This document shows, one piece after another, positions 17,008 to 25,977 of a DNA stretch of 64,000 nucleotides. The notes under the pieces are model-generated. The model was given only the letters and a program-made list of their open reading frames with translations. It did not search any database and was not told the DNA's origin. The stretch lies in NCBI RefSeq assembly GCF_042466685.1, contig NZ_CP170448.1:1-64000 (forward strand), in the 5' to 3' direction. Position 1 is the first letter of the stretch. Every line of letters starts with the position of its first letter. Source of the stretch: Vreelandella sp042466685 (GTDB lineage Bacteria > Pseudomonadota > Gammaproteobacteria > Pseudomonadales > Halomonadaceae). The position numbers were made by a program, and so were the translations under genes.

Positions 17008-18158
17008 GAAACAGGCATCTCTTGTAGAAAGGCGGAAGTAATGTGTGCTGGAGAAAAACGTTCCAGCCAACGTTCATCAATAGCGTAGCCGTCCGCTTCA
17101 AGAATGCCATCAACACGGGCCGCTAACGCCTCCGGCGTCATGTCACAAAGGTAAGCTTCCAGCTCTCCTGCCATAATATCACGTACCCCGCCTGGACAAT
17201 CGACCGAGACAATAGGCGTTTGGCAAGCCAGCGCTTCAAGCAACACAATCCCAAGACCTTCGTGGGCAGAGCTCAAGATGAATAGGCGCGCATGATGCAT
17301 CCAAGGATAAGGGTTTAATTGGCGACCGACAAAAGACACCCGCGCTGCAATCCCCAGCTCACCGGCTAGTGCTTCCAGCTCTGCACGCAGTGGCCCCTCG
17401 CCAACAATCACCAGCGGAAGGGTAGTGTGCATCTTGGCGTATGCTCGTAGCAGTAGGTGGTGATTTTTTTGCGGTACCAAGCGTGCTACGTTGAGTAAAT
17501 ACGGTGCAGTGGGCCGCTCTGGAGTATCTTCGTACATGGCTTTGCGAATGGTTGCTAAAGGGCATGGATTGGTGATGGTTCTCAGCGAGAACGGTTGGAC
17601 TTGTAACGCCTGCAGGGCAGTGGCGACTTGCTTTTCGACACCGTTGGATACAGTAACTAAGTGTTTGTTATGAAAGAGGCAGCGTGCTTTTAGCCGCTCT
17701 AGCCAGGCAGCATGGCCTGGGGTCGCTTTGACGATATTCTCAAGAACATAACAGGCACGGTGATCTTGGAAAGACCACACCGTCTCAAAGGTACCGATAC
17801 CGCGGAAAATTATCCGGTCAAAAGTGCCATATTGACGCTCAAGGCGATGTATTTCACGGCGGAAAAGTTTGCCACCCCACCAGCCCGACAATAAAAAGTA
17901 GCTCTTCCTTAACACGCTATTGAGCAAGCGTGCCACCACCTCGATAATGCCACCCACACCTGATGTCCACATAGCACGAGATAGTGCAAAATGGTGGACA
18001 TTTACCCGCGCATTGCTCGGTTCTAACTGAGGCGGGCGCGGCTTAAAGTACATCAAATGGCTCTCATGACCCTGTTCAGCAAAAGCGTCGGCAAGGTTCA
18101 CCGCCACTCGCTCCATGCCGCCAATTTTTAAAGTACGTACGACAATGAGTACTTTCAT
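17004..18158 (-). CDS. Glycosyltransferase family 4 (LPS core)
   Basis: This 384-residue GT-B enzyme starts MKVLIVVRTLKIGGMERVAVNLADAF. The C-terminal half carries NVARLVPQKNHHLLLRAYAK, LVIVGEGPL and LSSAHEGLGIVLLEALACQTPIVS, the GT4 donor-site region. The ATG at 18158 overlaps the stop of the GT8 gene by 4 bp (ATGA), which supports it over an upstream ATG at 18206. It is likely a cytoplasmic core glycosyltransferase; the linkage cannot be told. Confidence 0.87.
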   Translation of the reverse strand: MKVLIVVRTLKIGGMERVAVNLADAFAEQGHESHLMYFKPRPPQLEPSNARVNVHHFALSRAMWTSGVGGIIEVVARLLNSVLRKSYFLLSGWWGGKLFRREIHRLERQYGTFDRIIFRGIGTFETVWSFQDHRACYVLENIVKATPGHAAWLERLKARCLFHNKHLVTVSNGVEKQVATALQALQVQPFSLRTITNPCPLATIRKAMYEDTPERPTAPYLLNVARLVPQKNHHLLLRAYAKMHTTLPLVIVGEGPLRAELEALAGELGIAARVSFVGRQLNPYPWMHHARLFILSSAHEGLGIVLLEALACQTPIVSVDCPGGVRDIMAGELEAYLCDMTPEALAARVDGILEADGYAIDERWLERFSPAHITSAFLQEMPVS

Positions 18159-19099
18159 GTGGGCGATTCCTCTAGACGAGGCGGAAGTTCCAATACAGGG
18201 TTGCACTGCAGTTGCTGGCGGCGGCGTCGATTCTTAAACCACGCCAGCATTTGCTTCAAACGCAGCTGCAGGGAGGGTTGATGTGTTTGTACAGACGGTG
18301 GCCACGGTGTTAATGAAAGGTAGTGCTGATACAAATAGGCAAGCGGGTGGCGGCTGTCAGCGTGCCAGGGTTTTCGCGCACCGATAAAGTGTATGATCGC
18401 GGGTTCACGTATCGCGTGCTCAAGCTCTTTCTGCCAATCAGCATAGTGAGCGACTTTTTTTTCTACGGCAGGGTAAGCATATGGCTGCATATTCCAGCGC
18501 ATGGGGAGTCTAAACCAGTCTTGAAAAATGAGATTGAGGGCATCCTGGTCGGGGTAGCTTAAGGTGTAATCGTGCTGCTTTAATATCTGCTCTACTCGGT
18601 CTAGCACATTGCGAGCTTTCCACCCCTCCAGATCCACCAAAAGCACACCGGAATTAAAATAGTGTTGATAGCCAAGACCCATACGACGCTGCTGGTTTCC
18701 TTGTAGATTAGCCACACTGGCTATGGGCGCGCCCTGCGTGTCGAATAACAACAGGTTGGCGATATCGTCTAGCACGACAAGGTCACAGTCTAAATAAATG
18801 ATTTTCTGGCAACTTGATGGTAGCCAATTGTGCATGCCCAGTCGGAGCATAGCGGCGGGGCCAAAACGGCCCAATGTTAACTCGGGCCAGCGACTATTCT
18901 CAGCTTCAATGATCGTTAGCTCAGCAGGCAGTGTAGTAAACCAGTTGTGCAGCTTTTGATGAGTACTTGCAGATAGTTTGTATCCTAATATATAAAAATG
19001 CAGCGCCTCAGGTGTCTCACTGTGACACACGGTTGATGCTATCACGGCAGCGGCTTTATCTATATAAGCCTCATCGGAGCACAGGACTATATTAATCAT
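18155..19099 (-). CDS. Glycosyltransferase family 8 (LPS hexosyltransferase-like)
   Basis: The 314-residue protein matches the GT8 fold of lipopolysaccharide glucosyl- and galactosyltransferases (WaaI/WaaJ type). It begins INIVLCSDEAYIDKAAAVIAS, has the DXD metal site in IIYLDCDLVVLDD, and later FNSGVLLVDLEGWK, DQDALN and HFIGARKPWH, all standard GT8 segments. The C-terminus is short, basic and Gln/Arg-rich. It overlaps both neighbours by 4 bp, so the whole minus-strand series appears to be one operon. Confidence 0.88.
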   Translation of the reverse strand: MINIVLCSDEAYIDKAAAVIASTVCHSETPEALHFYILGYKLSASTHQKLHNWFTTLPAELTIIEAENSRWPELTLGRFGPAAMLRLGMHNWLPSSCQKIIYLDCDLVVLDDIANLLLFDTQGAPIASVANLQGNQQRRMGLGYQHYFNSGVLLVDLEGWKARNVLDRVEQILKQHDYTLSYPDQDALNLIFQDWFRLPMRWNMQPYAYPAVEKKVAHYADWQKELEHAIREPAIIHFIGARKPWHADSRHPLAYLYQHYLSLTPWPPSVQTHQPSLQLRLKQMLAWFKNRRRRQQLQCNPVLELPPRLEESPT

Positions 19100-20469
19100 T
19101 TGCGATCCTTTTCTGATATAACAGAGGGTGTTGAACTGTTAGTGCGCAATGTGGGTTTCCATATATGAACGAGGCCGCCCGCCATAACAACATTAAACAG
19201 AAATACACCTGTCCAAAATATCAAATATGATTCAAAAAGATTAATCACGCTCCAAAAACATAAAAAAGCATAGAAAAACAGAAGAACATCACCTGGCATA
19301 TCGCCCCGCTTCCAAGCAAAACATGCGTTTGCTATAAACCACCCTAGTAAATAAAAGTAAGCAGCTAGACCTAACAAGCCATACTGTAGTGTGATTTCAA
19401 GATAGAGGTTATGTAGATGACCAAAATTTAAAGCTTGATAGTGTGCTTGATTATATTGAATGTTATCAAATAGATAAACAATGCCTTGCTCACCCCAGCC
19501 TAGCAAGGGGCGCTGGGCAATCATATCGATCGCGGCGCGCCAACTATATAGCCGCTCTCCTACACTAGAACGTACTTCACTGGTTGATAGGGGAACAGAA
19601 CTCCAGTCGCCTCTCAGTAGTGCCTGAATGGTATCCAATTCTGCAGTAGCTCTTTCAATGACTAAAGAGCTACTGGTAATAATAAGAACTGCTAGGCATG
19701 CTGATAAAATAAAAAACATGAGTAAATATTTTTTTGAAAAGCTTTTCCAATGCTGAATAAAAATTAATGAAAGAGCCGTTAATAAGCCTGCCAAAATACC
19801 TAGCCAAGTGGCGCGAGTTTGTGAAATGATAACGCCAGCTATAATGACAAGAAAAGCGAGCACCCATAAGATTAACTTGCCATAGTGTTGTAGAGGGCCC
19901 CTTAACAGTCGTGGTAAAAAAATAAGCAATCCAAGCAGTACCGTGCCGAAAAACATTGCTGAATGCTGAACGTTACGAATGCCAAAACCAATGCGTTCGC
20001 CGTTAAAACCACGCTGAAAATCAGCAAGGCCATCGCCAGCAATCCATGGCGCCAGTACGACAGCTGCGCTGGCAATACTCCAGAAAAACAGCGTGTTGCG
20101 TGTGCTGCCCGCAAGCCACCATGCAAAGATAATAAACACAAATAGTCGGACAATGTGATCCAGCTTAGGGTAGTCACCTGCCAGGTGTGGAAGGGTCAGT
20201 GTTAAATAAAACCAATGACACGTCGCCAAGAGTAAAGCCCACCAAAGCATATGAAAAACAGGGTGCTTCCATACGTGGGGGGCATAAATTTTAATACTAA
20301 TTAAGCCAGAGAGGGATAATAGTAGTTTGTTAAAGTCGCTAAAATCGCCGAAGTGTGGCTTTGAAAAAACGTAAAATAGTGTAGTTAATACACCAATCAC
20401 TACTAAGGGCAGGGGCGTTTTTCCTAAATAGTGTGTTTCCCATAAGCGTGCTGGGATCTTTCTTTGCAT
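19096..20469 (-). CDS. waaL: O-antigen ligase family protein (WaaL-like)
   Basis: WaaL-type ligases are inner-membrane proteins that join O-antigen or another glycan from undecaprenyl diphosphate to the lipid A core on the periplasmic side. This 457-residue protein has about 10-12 hydrophobic segments. It has a periplasmic region with RATWLG, RLYSWRAAIDMIAQRPLLGWG and HLHNLYLEITLQYG, typical of the Wzy_C/WaaL domain. It is the first gene of the six-gene series. The gene is visibly richer in A and T than its neighbours, including several A or T runs, which may indicate recent transfer. No O-antigen polymerase or export genes are nearby. Confidence 0.85.
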   Translation of the reverse strand: MQRKIPARLWETHYLGKTPLPLVVIGVLTTLFYVFSKPHFGDFSDFNKLLLSLSGLISIKIYAPHVWKHPVFHMLWWALLLATCHWFYLTLTLPHLAGDYPKLDHIVRLFVFIIFAWWLAGSTRNTLFFWSIASAAVVLAPWIAGDGLADFQRGFNGERIGFGIRNVQHSAMFFGTVLLGLLIFLPRLLRGPLQHYGKLILWVLAFLVIIAGVIISQTRATWLGILAGLLTALSLIFIQHWKSFSKKYLLMFFILSACLAVLIITSSSLVIERATAELDTIQALLRGDWSSVPLSTSEVRSSVGERLYSWRAAIDMIAQRPLLGWGEQGIVYLFDNIQYNQAHYQALNFGHLHNLYLEITLQYGLLGLAAYFYLLGWFIANACFAWKRGDMPGDVLLFFYAFLCFWSVINLFESYLIFWTGVFLFNVVMAGGLVHIWKPTLRTNSSTPSVISEKDRK

Positions 20470-20572
20470 ATACTCAATTTCTCAGTTGTGTGCTGAATCT
20501 ATAACAAATGAATGTTCGTTGTGGGTGACAGATGTTTCTAAAAAGTTATTCTGAGTGAGCTGCGTTATACTT

Positions 20573-21292
20573 TTAGCCAAAGTAGCCTTGTCGAATGCCG
20601 CCCATTACGTCTGAGCTATGCGGGGCAGCAGAAAACTTTCCTAGCGAGCGCTCCAAGCGAGCTAAATTATGCGTCTGCCACTTTCCCTCCTTACGCAAGC
20701 GGCAGCGATCAAGGTCAATCAGCCAAGGTTCGCCACTCGGGTCAATCAAAATATTACGGGCATTCAGGTCGACATGATCAAGACCCGCTTGGTGAAAGCG
20801 GTGAATCATAGCACCTACACGCTGCAACAGCGCTTCATCGGCCAGATCGTTGACCAGTAGCTCAGCGAATGCTTTGGCACCGGTAATGCGTTCGGTAATC
20901 AACGCGGCTTCATAAGTCAGCCCATAGCGGGTCACACAGCTTGCTACGGGCCGGGGTACCGGTAACCCTTGCTCAAACAGCGCGGCAGTCAAGCGCAGCT
21001 CACGAAATGCCCGGGTTCGCTCAGCGCCACTCCATAAGTAGCGTTTTTCACTGAGCTTGGCTGCCATACCGCCGCGACGATAGGGCCTTAGCACCCACTG
21101 TTTGGTTGGCGTTGCCTGCAAAAATAGGCTGCTGCCACGGCCAGGCGCTTCGCCCACAATTAATCCTCGCTCACGCCAGTACTCGCGAGTGAATAGGTCG
21201 GGATCAATTTGGTGTGTTCCCGGCGCGTCACATAAACTGTCTACATCATGTAAAATCAGCCAATTTCTCTGCCGGAGTGCCGCTAAGCGCAT
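20573..21292 (-). CDS. kdkA: 3-deoxy-D-manno-octulosonic acid (Kdo) kinase
   Basis: KdkA uses ATP to phosphorylate the Kdo of the Kdo-lipid A acceptor, in organisms whose inner core has a single phosphorylated Kdo (known in Haemophilus). The 239-residue protein is the family length. It has a protein-kinase-like fold with PYRRGGMAAKL, RAFRELRLTAALFEQGLPVP, the catalytic HVDLNARNILID and the metal-binding LIDLDRCR. Its ATG at 21292-21290 overlaps the start codon of the divergent GT9 gene in one CATG. A GAGAGGG ribosome-binding site lies inside the first codons of that gene. Confidence 0.92.
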   Translation of the reverse strand: MRLAALRQRNWLILHDVDSLCDAPGTHQIDPDLFTREYWRERGLIVGEAPGRGSSLFLQATPTKQWVLRPYRRGGMAAKLSEKRYLWSGAERTRAFRELRLTAALFEQGLPVPRPVASCVTRYGLTYEAALITERITGAKAFAELLVNDLADEALLQRVGAMIHRFHQAGLDHVDLNARNILIDPSGEPWLIDLDRCRLRKEGKWQTHNLARLERSLGKFSAAPHSSDVMGGIRQGYFG

Positions 21293-22388
21293 GAAGCCCT
21301 CTCTGCCTGTTCAGCCTAACCACATTGCCATTTTGCGCCTCTCCGCCCTAGGCGACGTGTGCAATCTCGTGCCCACGGTGCGGGCGTTGCAGCGCCAGTG
21401 GCCCGATGCGCGCATTACCTGGATTATCGGTAAGGGGGAGCACAGTCTACTGGCGGGGCTTTCCGGGGTCGAGTTCGTTGTTTACGACAAGTCGACAGGT
21501 ATTGCCGGTATGCGCGCGTTATGGCGCCAGCTTGCCGATACGCGCTTCGATGTACTGTTGCATATGCAGCAGGCCATCCGTGCCAGCGTACTCTCACTGG
21601 GACTGAAGGCAAACGTCCGCGTGGGCTATGACAAAGCGCGAGCCAAAGATGCCCAGCACTGGTTCACCCAGCATCAGCTCGCGCCGCACCCCAATGCCCA
21701 TGTGTTGGAGTCATTTATGGACTTTGCCCGGGTGCTTGGCGTAGAGGATGATCGCTTAACTTGGGACTTGCCGGTGCCTGACACGGCACGTAACGAAGCA
21801 CGGGTTATCAGCGGTAACGCCCCGTACCTAGTGATTAACCCATGCAGTAATGTACGCCTGCGTAATTTTCGCAACTGGTCGGTAGAGGGTTATGCCAGCG
21901 TGATTGAACACGCTTGGGTGCAGCACGGTCTTAAAAGCGTGTTGACCGGCGGTGGCAGTGCCCTGGAGCGGGAAATTGGCGATCAAATTGAAGCACTCTG
22001 CCAGCCTGGGAGCGTGATTAACGCCATTGGCGGCACCTCGCTAAAAGGGGTTTTAGCGCTGATCGATCAAGCCCGAGCGGTGATAGCACCGGATACCGGC
22101 CCTATCCATATGGCCAATGCCATGGGAACGCCTGCTTTGGGGCTGTATGCGTCCACCAATCCCCAGCGTGCCGCGCCCTATTTGTGGCGTGATTTTGCAG
22201 TTAATGCTTACCCTGAAGCGGTACGTACCTATCTGCATAAGCCGGTAGACGAGGTGAGCTGGGGCCAGCGGGTGCGACACCCAAGCGCCATGATGCTGAT
22301 TAAAGCGGATGACGTTATCGCTAAACTGGATACACTGCTGGCGCATTCCGCCTCTTCCGCTAGCGCAGGGAGCAACGATGAAAATTGA
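21291..22388 (+). CDS. Glycosyltransferase family 9 heptosyltransferase (OpsX/WaaC-type)
   Basis: The 365-residue protein belongs to GT9. It begins HIAILRLSALGDVCNLVPTVRAL, with the acceptor-side glycine loop, and has VIAPDTGPIHMANAMGTP in the ADP-heptose site. The window already has waaF, and no other heptosyltransferase I is present, so this is the likely enzyme adding the first heptose to Kdo. Its pairing with kdkA resembles organisms that use OpsX on a phosphorylated Kdo. I chose the ATG at 21291 by alignment with the family N-terminus; a longer frame upstream is antisense to kdkA. It overlaps hldE by 11 bp. Confidence 0.85.
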   Translation: MKPSLPVQPNHIAILRLSALGDVCNLVPTVRALQRQWPDARITWIIGKGEHSLLAGLSGVEFVVYDKSTGIAGMRALWRQLADTRFDVLLHMQQAIRASVLSLGLKANVRVGYDKARAKDAQHWFTQHQLAPHPNAHVLESFMDFARVLGVEDDRLTWDLPVPDTARNEARVISGNAPYLVINPCSNVRLRNFRNWSVEGYASVIEHAWVQHGLKSVLTGGGSALEREIGDQIEALCQPGSVINAIGGTSLKGVLALIDQARAVIAPDTGPIHMANAMGTPALGLYASTNPQRAAPYLWRDFAVNAYPEAVRTYLHKPVDEVSWGQRVRHPSAMMLIKADDVIAKLDTLLAHSASSASAGSNDEN

Positions 22389-23808
22389 TTTAACCGCCTT
22401 AGAGCATGCCCACGTTCTGGTTGTTGGCGATGTGATGCTGGATCGCTACTGGCATGGCGGTACCTCACGGATTTCCCCCGAAGCGCCGGTGCCGGTGGTG
22501 CGGGTGGAAGATGTTGAAGATCGTCCAGGTGGGGCGGCTAACGTGGCGCTAAACATTACCTCCTTAGGTGGTCATGCAGTGCTGGCGGGCGTGATCGGGT
22601 ACGATGAGAACGCTCAGATTCTACAAGCCAGTTTGGCTGCGTCAGGTGTGAGTACTTACTTTCAGCGCAGCTCTGAGATACCCACGATCACCAAGCTGCG
22701 TGTGATGAGTCGCAATCAGCAACTGCTGCGCCTTGATTTTGAGCAGCGCCTGGACAGTGTCGATACCAGTGAACTGGTAACTCAGGTAGAAAAGGCGCTC
22801 CCAGATTGCGACGTAGTGATCCTTTCTGACTACGGCAAAGGCACGCTGAACCAAGTAGAGAGCCTGATAGCCAACGCAAGAGCACAGGGCAAGCGTGTAC
22901 TGATCGATCCTAAAGGTCAGGATTTCGGCAAATACCGTTGGGCAAGTTTAATCACACCCAACCTAACTGAATTTGAAGCGGTGGTCGGCCATTGCGCAAC
23001 CGATGCAGAGCTATCCCACCGAGGCGAAGCACTACGCGCTGAGTTGGAGCTAGAAGCATTGCTGATTACTCGCAGTGAAAAAGGCATGACCTTGATTCGT
23101 GAAGGGCACGCACCTTTACACCTACCGACACGCGCTCAGGAAGTTTTTGATGTAACAGGGGCGGGCGATACCGTTATTGGCTTAATGGGGCTAGCGCTAG
23201 CGGCAGGCCACGCCTTTCCCGAAGCAATGATGCTGGCTAATTTAGGGGCCGGTTTGGTAGTGGCCAAACCAGGAACAGCCACCCTGTCGATCGCCGAGCT
23301 CTACACTGCGCTACACGGCGATAAGCTGGCCGAGTTCGGGGTGATTGAGCCAGACGTGCTGATAGAAGCTGTCAGGGCCGCTCAGCTGCGTGGTGAGCGG
23401 GTGGTCATGACCAACGGCTGCTTCGATATCCTGCACGCCGGCCATGTCGCTTATCTGGAGCAGGCCAAACGGCTGGGAGACCGTCTCATTGTCGCAGTTA
23501 ACGACGACGCCTCCATTGGTCGCCTGAAAGGGCCCAAGCGTCCGATTAATCCGCTTAACCGACGTATGCAGGTGTTGGCGGGGCTCGGCGCCGTCGATTG
23601 GGTCGTGCCGTTCAGTGACGACACCCCTCAAGCGCTGATCGAAGCGGTACTACCCGATATATTGGTCAAAGGTGGCGATTACCGCCCAGAAGAGATTGCC
23701 GGGGGCAGCGCCGTTATAGCCAATGGTGGCGAGGTGAAGGTACTAGGCTTTGAAGATGGCGTATCTACCTCAGCGATGATCAGTTCTATTATTGATCGTG
23801 AGCGCTAA
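22378..23808 (+). CDS. hldE: Bifunctional heptose-7-phosphate kinase / heptose-1-phosphate adenylyltransferase
   Basis: HldE phosphorylates D-glycero-D-manno-heptose 7-phosphate at O1 and, after GmhB acts, attaches AMP to give ADP-heptose. The 476-residue protein has both domains. The ribokinase-like kinase domain (about 1-320) has GDVMLDRYWHG, RPGGAANVALN and the catalytic DVTGAGDTV. The cytidylyltransferase-like domain (about 340-476) has TNGCFDILHAGHVAYLEQAK. The start at 22378, after AGGGAG, gives the normal family N-terminus. It ends one base into waaA. Confidence 0.97.
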   Translation: MKIDLTALEHAHVLVVGDVMLDRYWHGGTSRISPEAPVPVVRVEDVEDRPGGAANVALNITSLGGHAVLAGVIGYDENAQILQASLAASGVSTYFQRSSEIPTITKLRVMSRNQQLLRLDFEQRLDSVDTSELVTQVEKALPDCDVVILSDYGKGTLNQVESLIANARAQGKRVLIDPKGQDFGKYRWASLITPNLTEFEAVVGHCATDAELSHRGEALRAELELEALLITRSEKGMTLIREGHAPLHLPTRAQEVFDVTGAGDTVIGLMGLALAAGHAFPEAMMLANLGAGLVVAKPGTATLSIAELYTALHGDKLAEFGVIEPDVLIEAVRAAQLRGERVVMTNGCFDILHAGHVAYLEQAKRLGDRLIVAVNDDASIGRLKGPKRPINPLNRRMQVLAGLGAVDWVVPFSDDTPQALIEAVLPDILVKGGDYRPEEIAGGSAVIANGGEVKVLGFEDGVSTSAMISSIIDRER

Positions 23809-25100
23809 TGGCTTCACCCGCCTGGCCTCGGCTTGCCTACTCAGCGGCTCTGTATGCACTCTCACCGCTGATTGGATGGCGTATCTGGCGTGAGCAAGTA
23901 CCTACTTACTCACGCTTTCAGCGGCTGGGGTTACGCCTTGAGCCGCTTCCTCCCGTACCGCGTATTTGGCTCCACTGCGCCTCGGTGGGAGAAGTCCGCG
24001 CTGCGCGTCCGCTGATTGAGCGGCTATTAGCGGGTTTCCCAGGCCATAGCCTGCTGCTCACCACCATGACCGCGACCGGTGCCGGGCAGGCTCAAGCGCT
24101 CATTAGCGAGCAACCCCCAGCCGATCAGGCAAGACTTTCTCACCGCTTTCTGCCGCTGGACTTTCCAGGTGCTTCCAAACGTTTTGTGTGCTGCATTGAA
24201 CCCGAGCTTGCCATCCTGTTTGAAACCGAGCTGTGGCCTAATCTGATCCACGCCTGCCGACAGCGGGGCATCCCCGTCGCGGTGGTGAACGGGCGCTTAT
24301 CCCCGCGCGCCTTTAAGCGTTACCAACGTTTGCGTCCGCTAATGGCCGGTACGCTCGCCGAGATTAGCTGGCTCGCTGCAAAATCGTCGGCAGACGCCGA
24401 GCGCTTTAACGCCCTCGGCTGCAGAACGGATATCACCCGCATAGTTGGGTCACTAAAATTTGAAATAGCTAGCCAAGATAAGCCCATTGGTGAGGGTGAG
24501 TGCTTACTTCAAGAGTGGGGAGGACGTCCGGTTTGGGTAGCGGGCTCCACCCGAGACGGCGAAGAAGCGCTACTGCTTAACGCCCATCGCCAACTGCTGA
24601 ACCGTTTTCCTGATGCGCTGCTGGTACTCGTGCCCCGCCACCCCCAGCGCTTTGACGACGTCGCCAAGCTTTGCCAAACCGAAGGCTGGACACTAAGCCG
24701 CCGCAGCCAGCAGCAGCCCGTGACCGAACAAACCCAGGTCTACCTGGGCGATACACTGGGTGAACTGGCCGCTCTCTATGCAGCGGGCCGTGTGGCCTTT
24801 GTAGGAGGCAGTTTAGTAGCGCTGGGCGGACACAATATACTTGAACCGGCTGCGCTAGGTAGGCCGGTGCTTAGCGGCCCCTCGATTGAGAACTTTGCCG
24901 ATGTGGCTGAACCGCTGCAAGCGGCAGGGGCGCTAACCCTGGTCGATACCCCGGAGGCGCTGGCAGACGCCGTAACAGGCTATTTCGTTAACCCTGAGCG
25001 TACCCTGAAGGCGGGGCAAGCAGGGTGCGAGGCGATTGAGGCACACAAAGGCGCACTTGATCGCACCCTGACAGGATTGGCTTCACTGCTGTCTTGTTAG
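23808..25100 (+). CDS. waaA: Kdo transferase (3-deoxy-D-manno-octulosonate transferase)
   Basis: WaaA transfers Kdo from CMP-Kdo to the lipid A precursor at the inner face of the inner membrane. The 430-residue protein has an N-terminal hydrophobic segment, WLHCASVGEVRAARPLIERL, FLPLDFPGASKRFV, ELWPNL and, in the C-terminal half, VAGSTRDGEE and GGHNILEPAALGRPVLSGP, which are conserved in the family. Its ATG overlaps the hldE stop by one base (TAATG). Because kdkA is present, it may add a single Kdo; that is inference. Confidence 0.97.
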   Translation: MASPAWPRLAYSAALYALSPLIGWRIWREQVPTYSRFQRLGLRLEPLPPVPRIWLHCASVGEVRAARPLIERLLAGFPGHSLLLTTMTATGAGQAQALISEQPPADQARLSHRFLPLDFPGASKRFVCCIEPELAILFETELWPNLIHACRQRGIPVAVVNGRLSPRAFKRYQRLRPLMAGTLAEISWLAAKSSADAERFNALGCRTDITRIVGSLKFEIASQDKPIGEGECLLQEWGGRPVWVAGSTRDGEEALLLNAHRQLLNRFPDALLVLVPRHPQRFDDVAKLCQTEGWTLSRRSQQQPVTEQTQVYLGDTLGELAALYAAGRVAFVGGSLVALGGHNILEPAALGRPVLSGPSIENFADVAEPLQAAGALTLVDTPEALADAVTGYFVNPERTLKAGQAGCEAIEAHKGALDRTLTGLASLLSC

Positions 25101-25123
25101 TCCGTAACTTTATCTAAGAGCCT

Positions 25124-25798
25124 TTATTTAAGCGAGATCCTTTCTACGCCATCTTCTTTGCCTAGCAGTAGAACATCCGCGCCGCGGGCAGCAAACAGCC
25201 CATTGGTTACCACACCGACGATAGCGTTGATGCGTGCCTCCATGGCCACCGGATCTGCGATCATAAACTCATAGCAATCGATAATTTGGTTACCGTTGTC
25301 GGTGACTACCCCCTGGCGATAAACCGGCTCGGCGCCAAGCGCGACCAGCTCTCGGGCGACATAGGAGCGCGCCATGGGGATAACCTCTACCGGTAGCGGA
25401 AAATGTCCTAACTGAGGCACGTACTTTGAGCCATCGGCAATGCAGATAAAACGTTCGGCGCAGGCCGCCACGATTTTTTCACGGGTAAGCGCAGCGCCAC
25501 CGCCTTTAATCATATGTAAGTGAGCATTAACTTCGTCTGCACCGTCAATATAAAAGGGTACTGTGCCGACGCTATTAAGCTCAAACACCTCAATGCCCAG
25601 TTTCTCAAGACGCTCGGCGCTCGCCTTAGAGCTCGCTACCGCGCCTTTAAAGCGGTCGCGCAATGATCCTAGGCGATCAATAAACAGATTCGCCGTAGAG
25701 CCGGTGCCAATACCTAAGATGGTATCCTTTTCCAACTGAGCTTTAATTTCTTCAATCGCTGCGTCCGCTACGGCGGCCTTCAGTTCATCCTGGTTCAT
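25124..25798 (-). CDS. rpiA: Ribose-5-phosphate isomerase A
   Basis: RpiA interconverts ribose 5-phosphate and ribulose 5-phosphate in the pentose phosphate pathway. The 224-residue protein has GIGTGSTANLFID, the sugar-phosphate loop, and ADEVNAHLHMIKGGGAALTREKIVA, which holds the catalytic Asp, Lys and Glu. I use the ATG at 25798 (MNQDELK), which fits the E. coli length of 219; a TTG lies 18 bp upstream. The gene converges on waaA and is divergent from ilvA. Confidence 0.96.
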   Translation of the reverse strand: MNQDELKAAVADAAIEEIKAQLEKDTILGIGTGSTANLFIDRLGSLRDRFKGAVASSKASAERLEKLGIEVFELNSVGTVPFYIDGADEVNAHLHMIKGGGAALTREKIVAACAERFICIADGSKYVPQLGHFPLPVEVIPMARSYVARELVALGAEPVYRQGVVTDNGNQIIDCYEFMIADPVAMEARINAIVGVVTNGLFAARGADVLLLGKEDGVERISLK

Positions 25799-25977
25799 AG
25801 TCAGCCTAGTGGTCAAAGTATGGTTAGTGACAAGAGAGTTAGTCAGAGAAGTGCTCGTGGCGCTAGTATAGCGGTCTAAGCGCTGCCTGCCGATGGCAAC
25901 CCGGCTAGACGCCGCTAGGCGTAATCTGCTACCAATAAAAGTTTTGTCCGTTCACGTTCTTCCCTTGGGATACCCGC

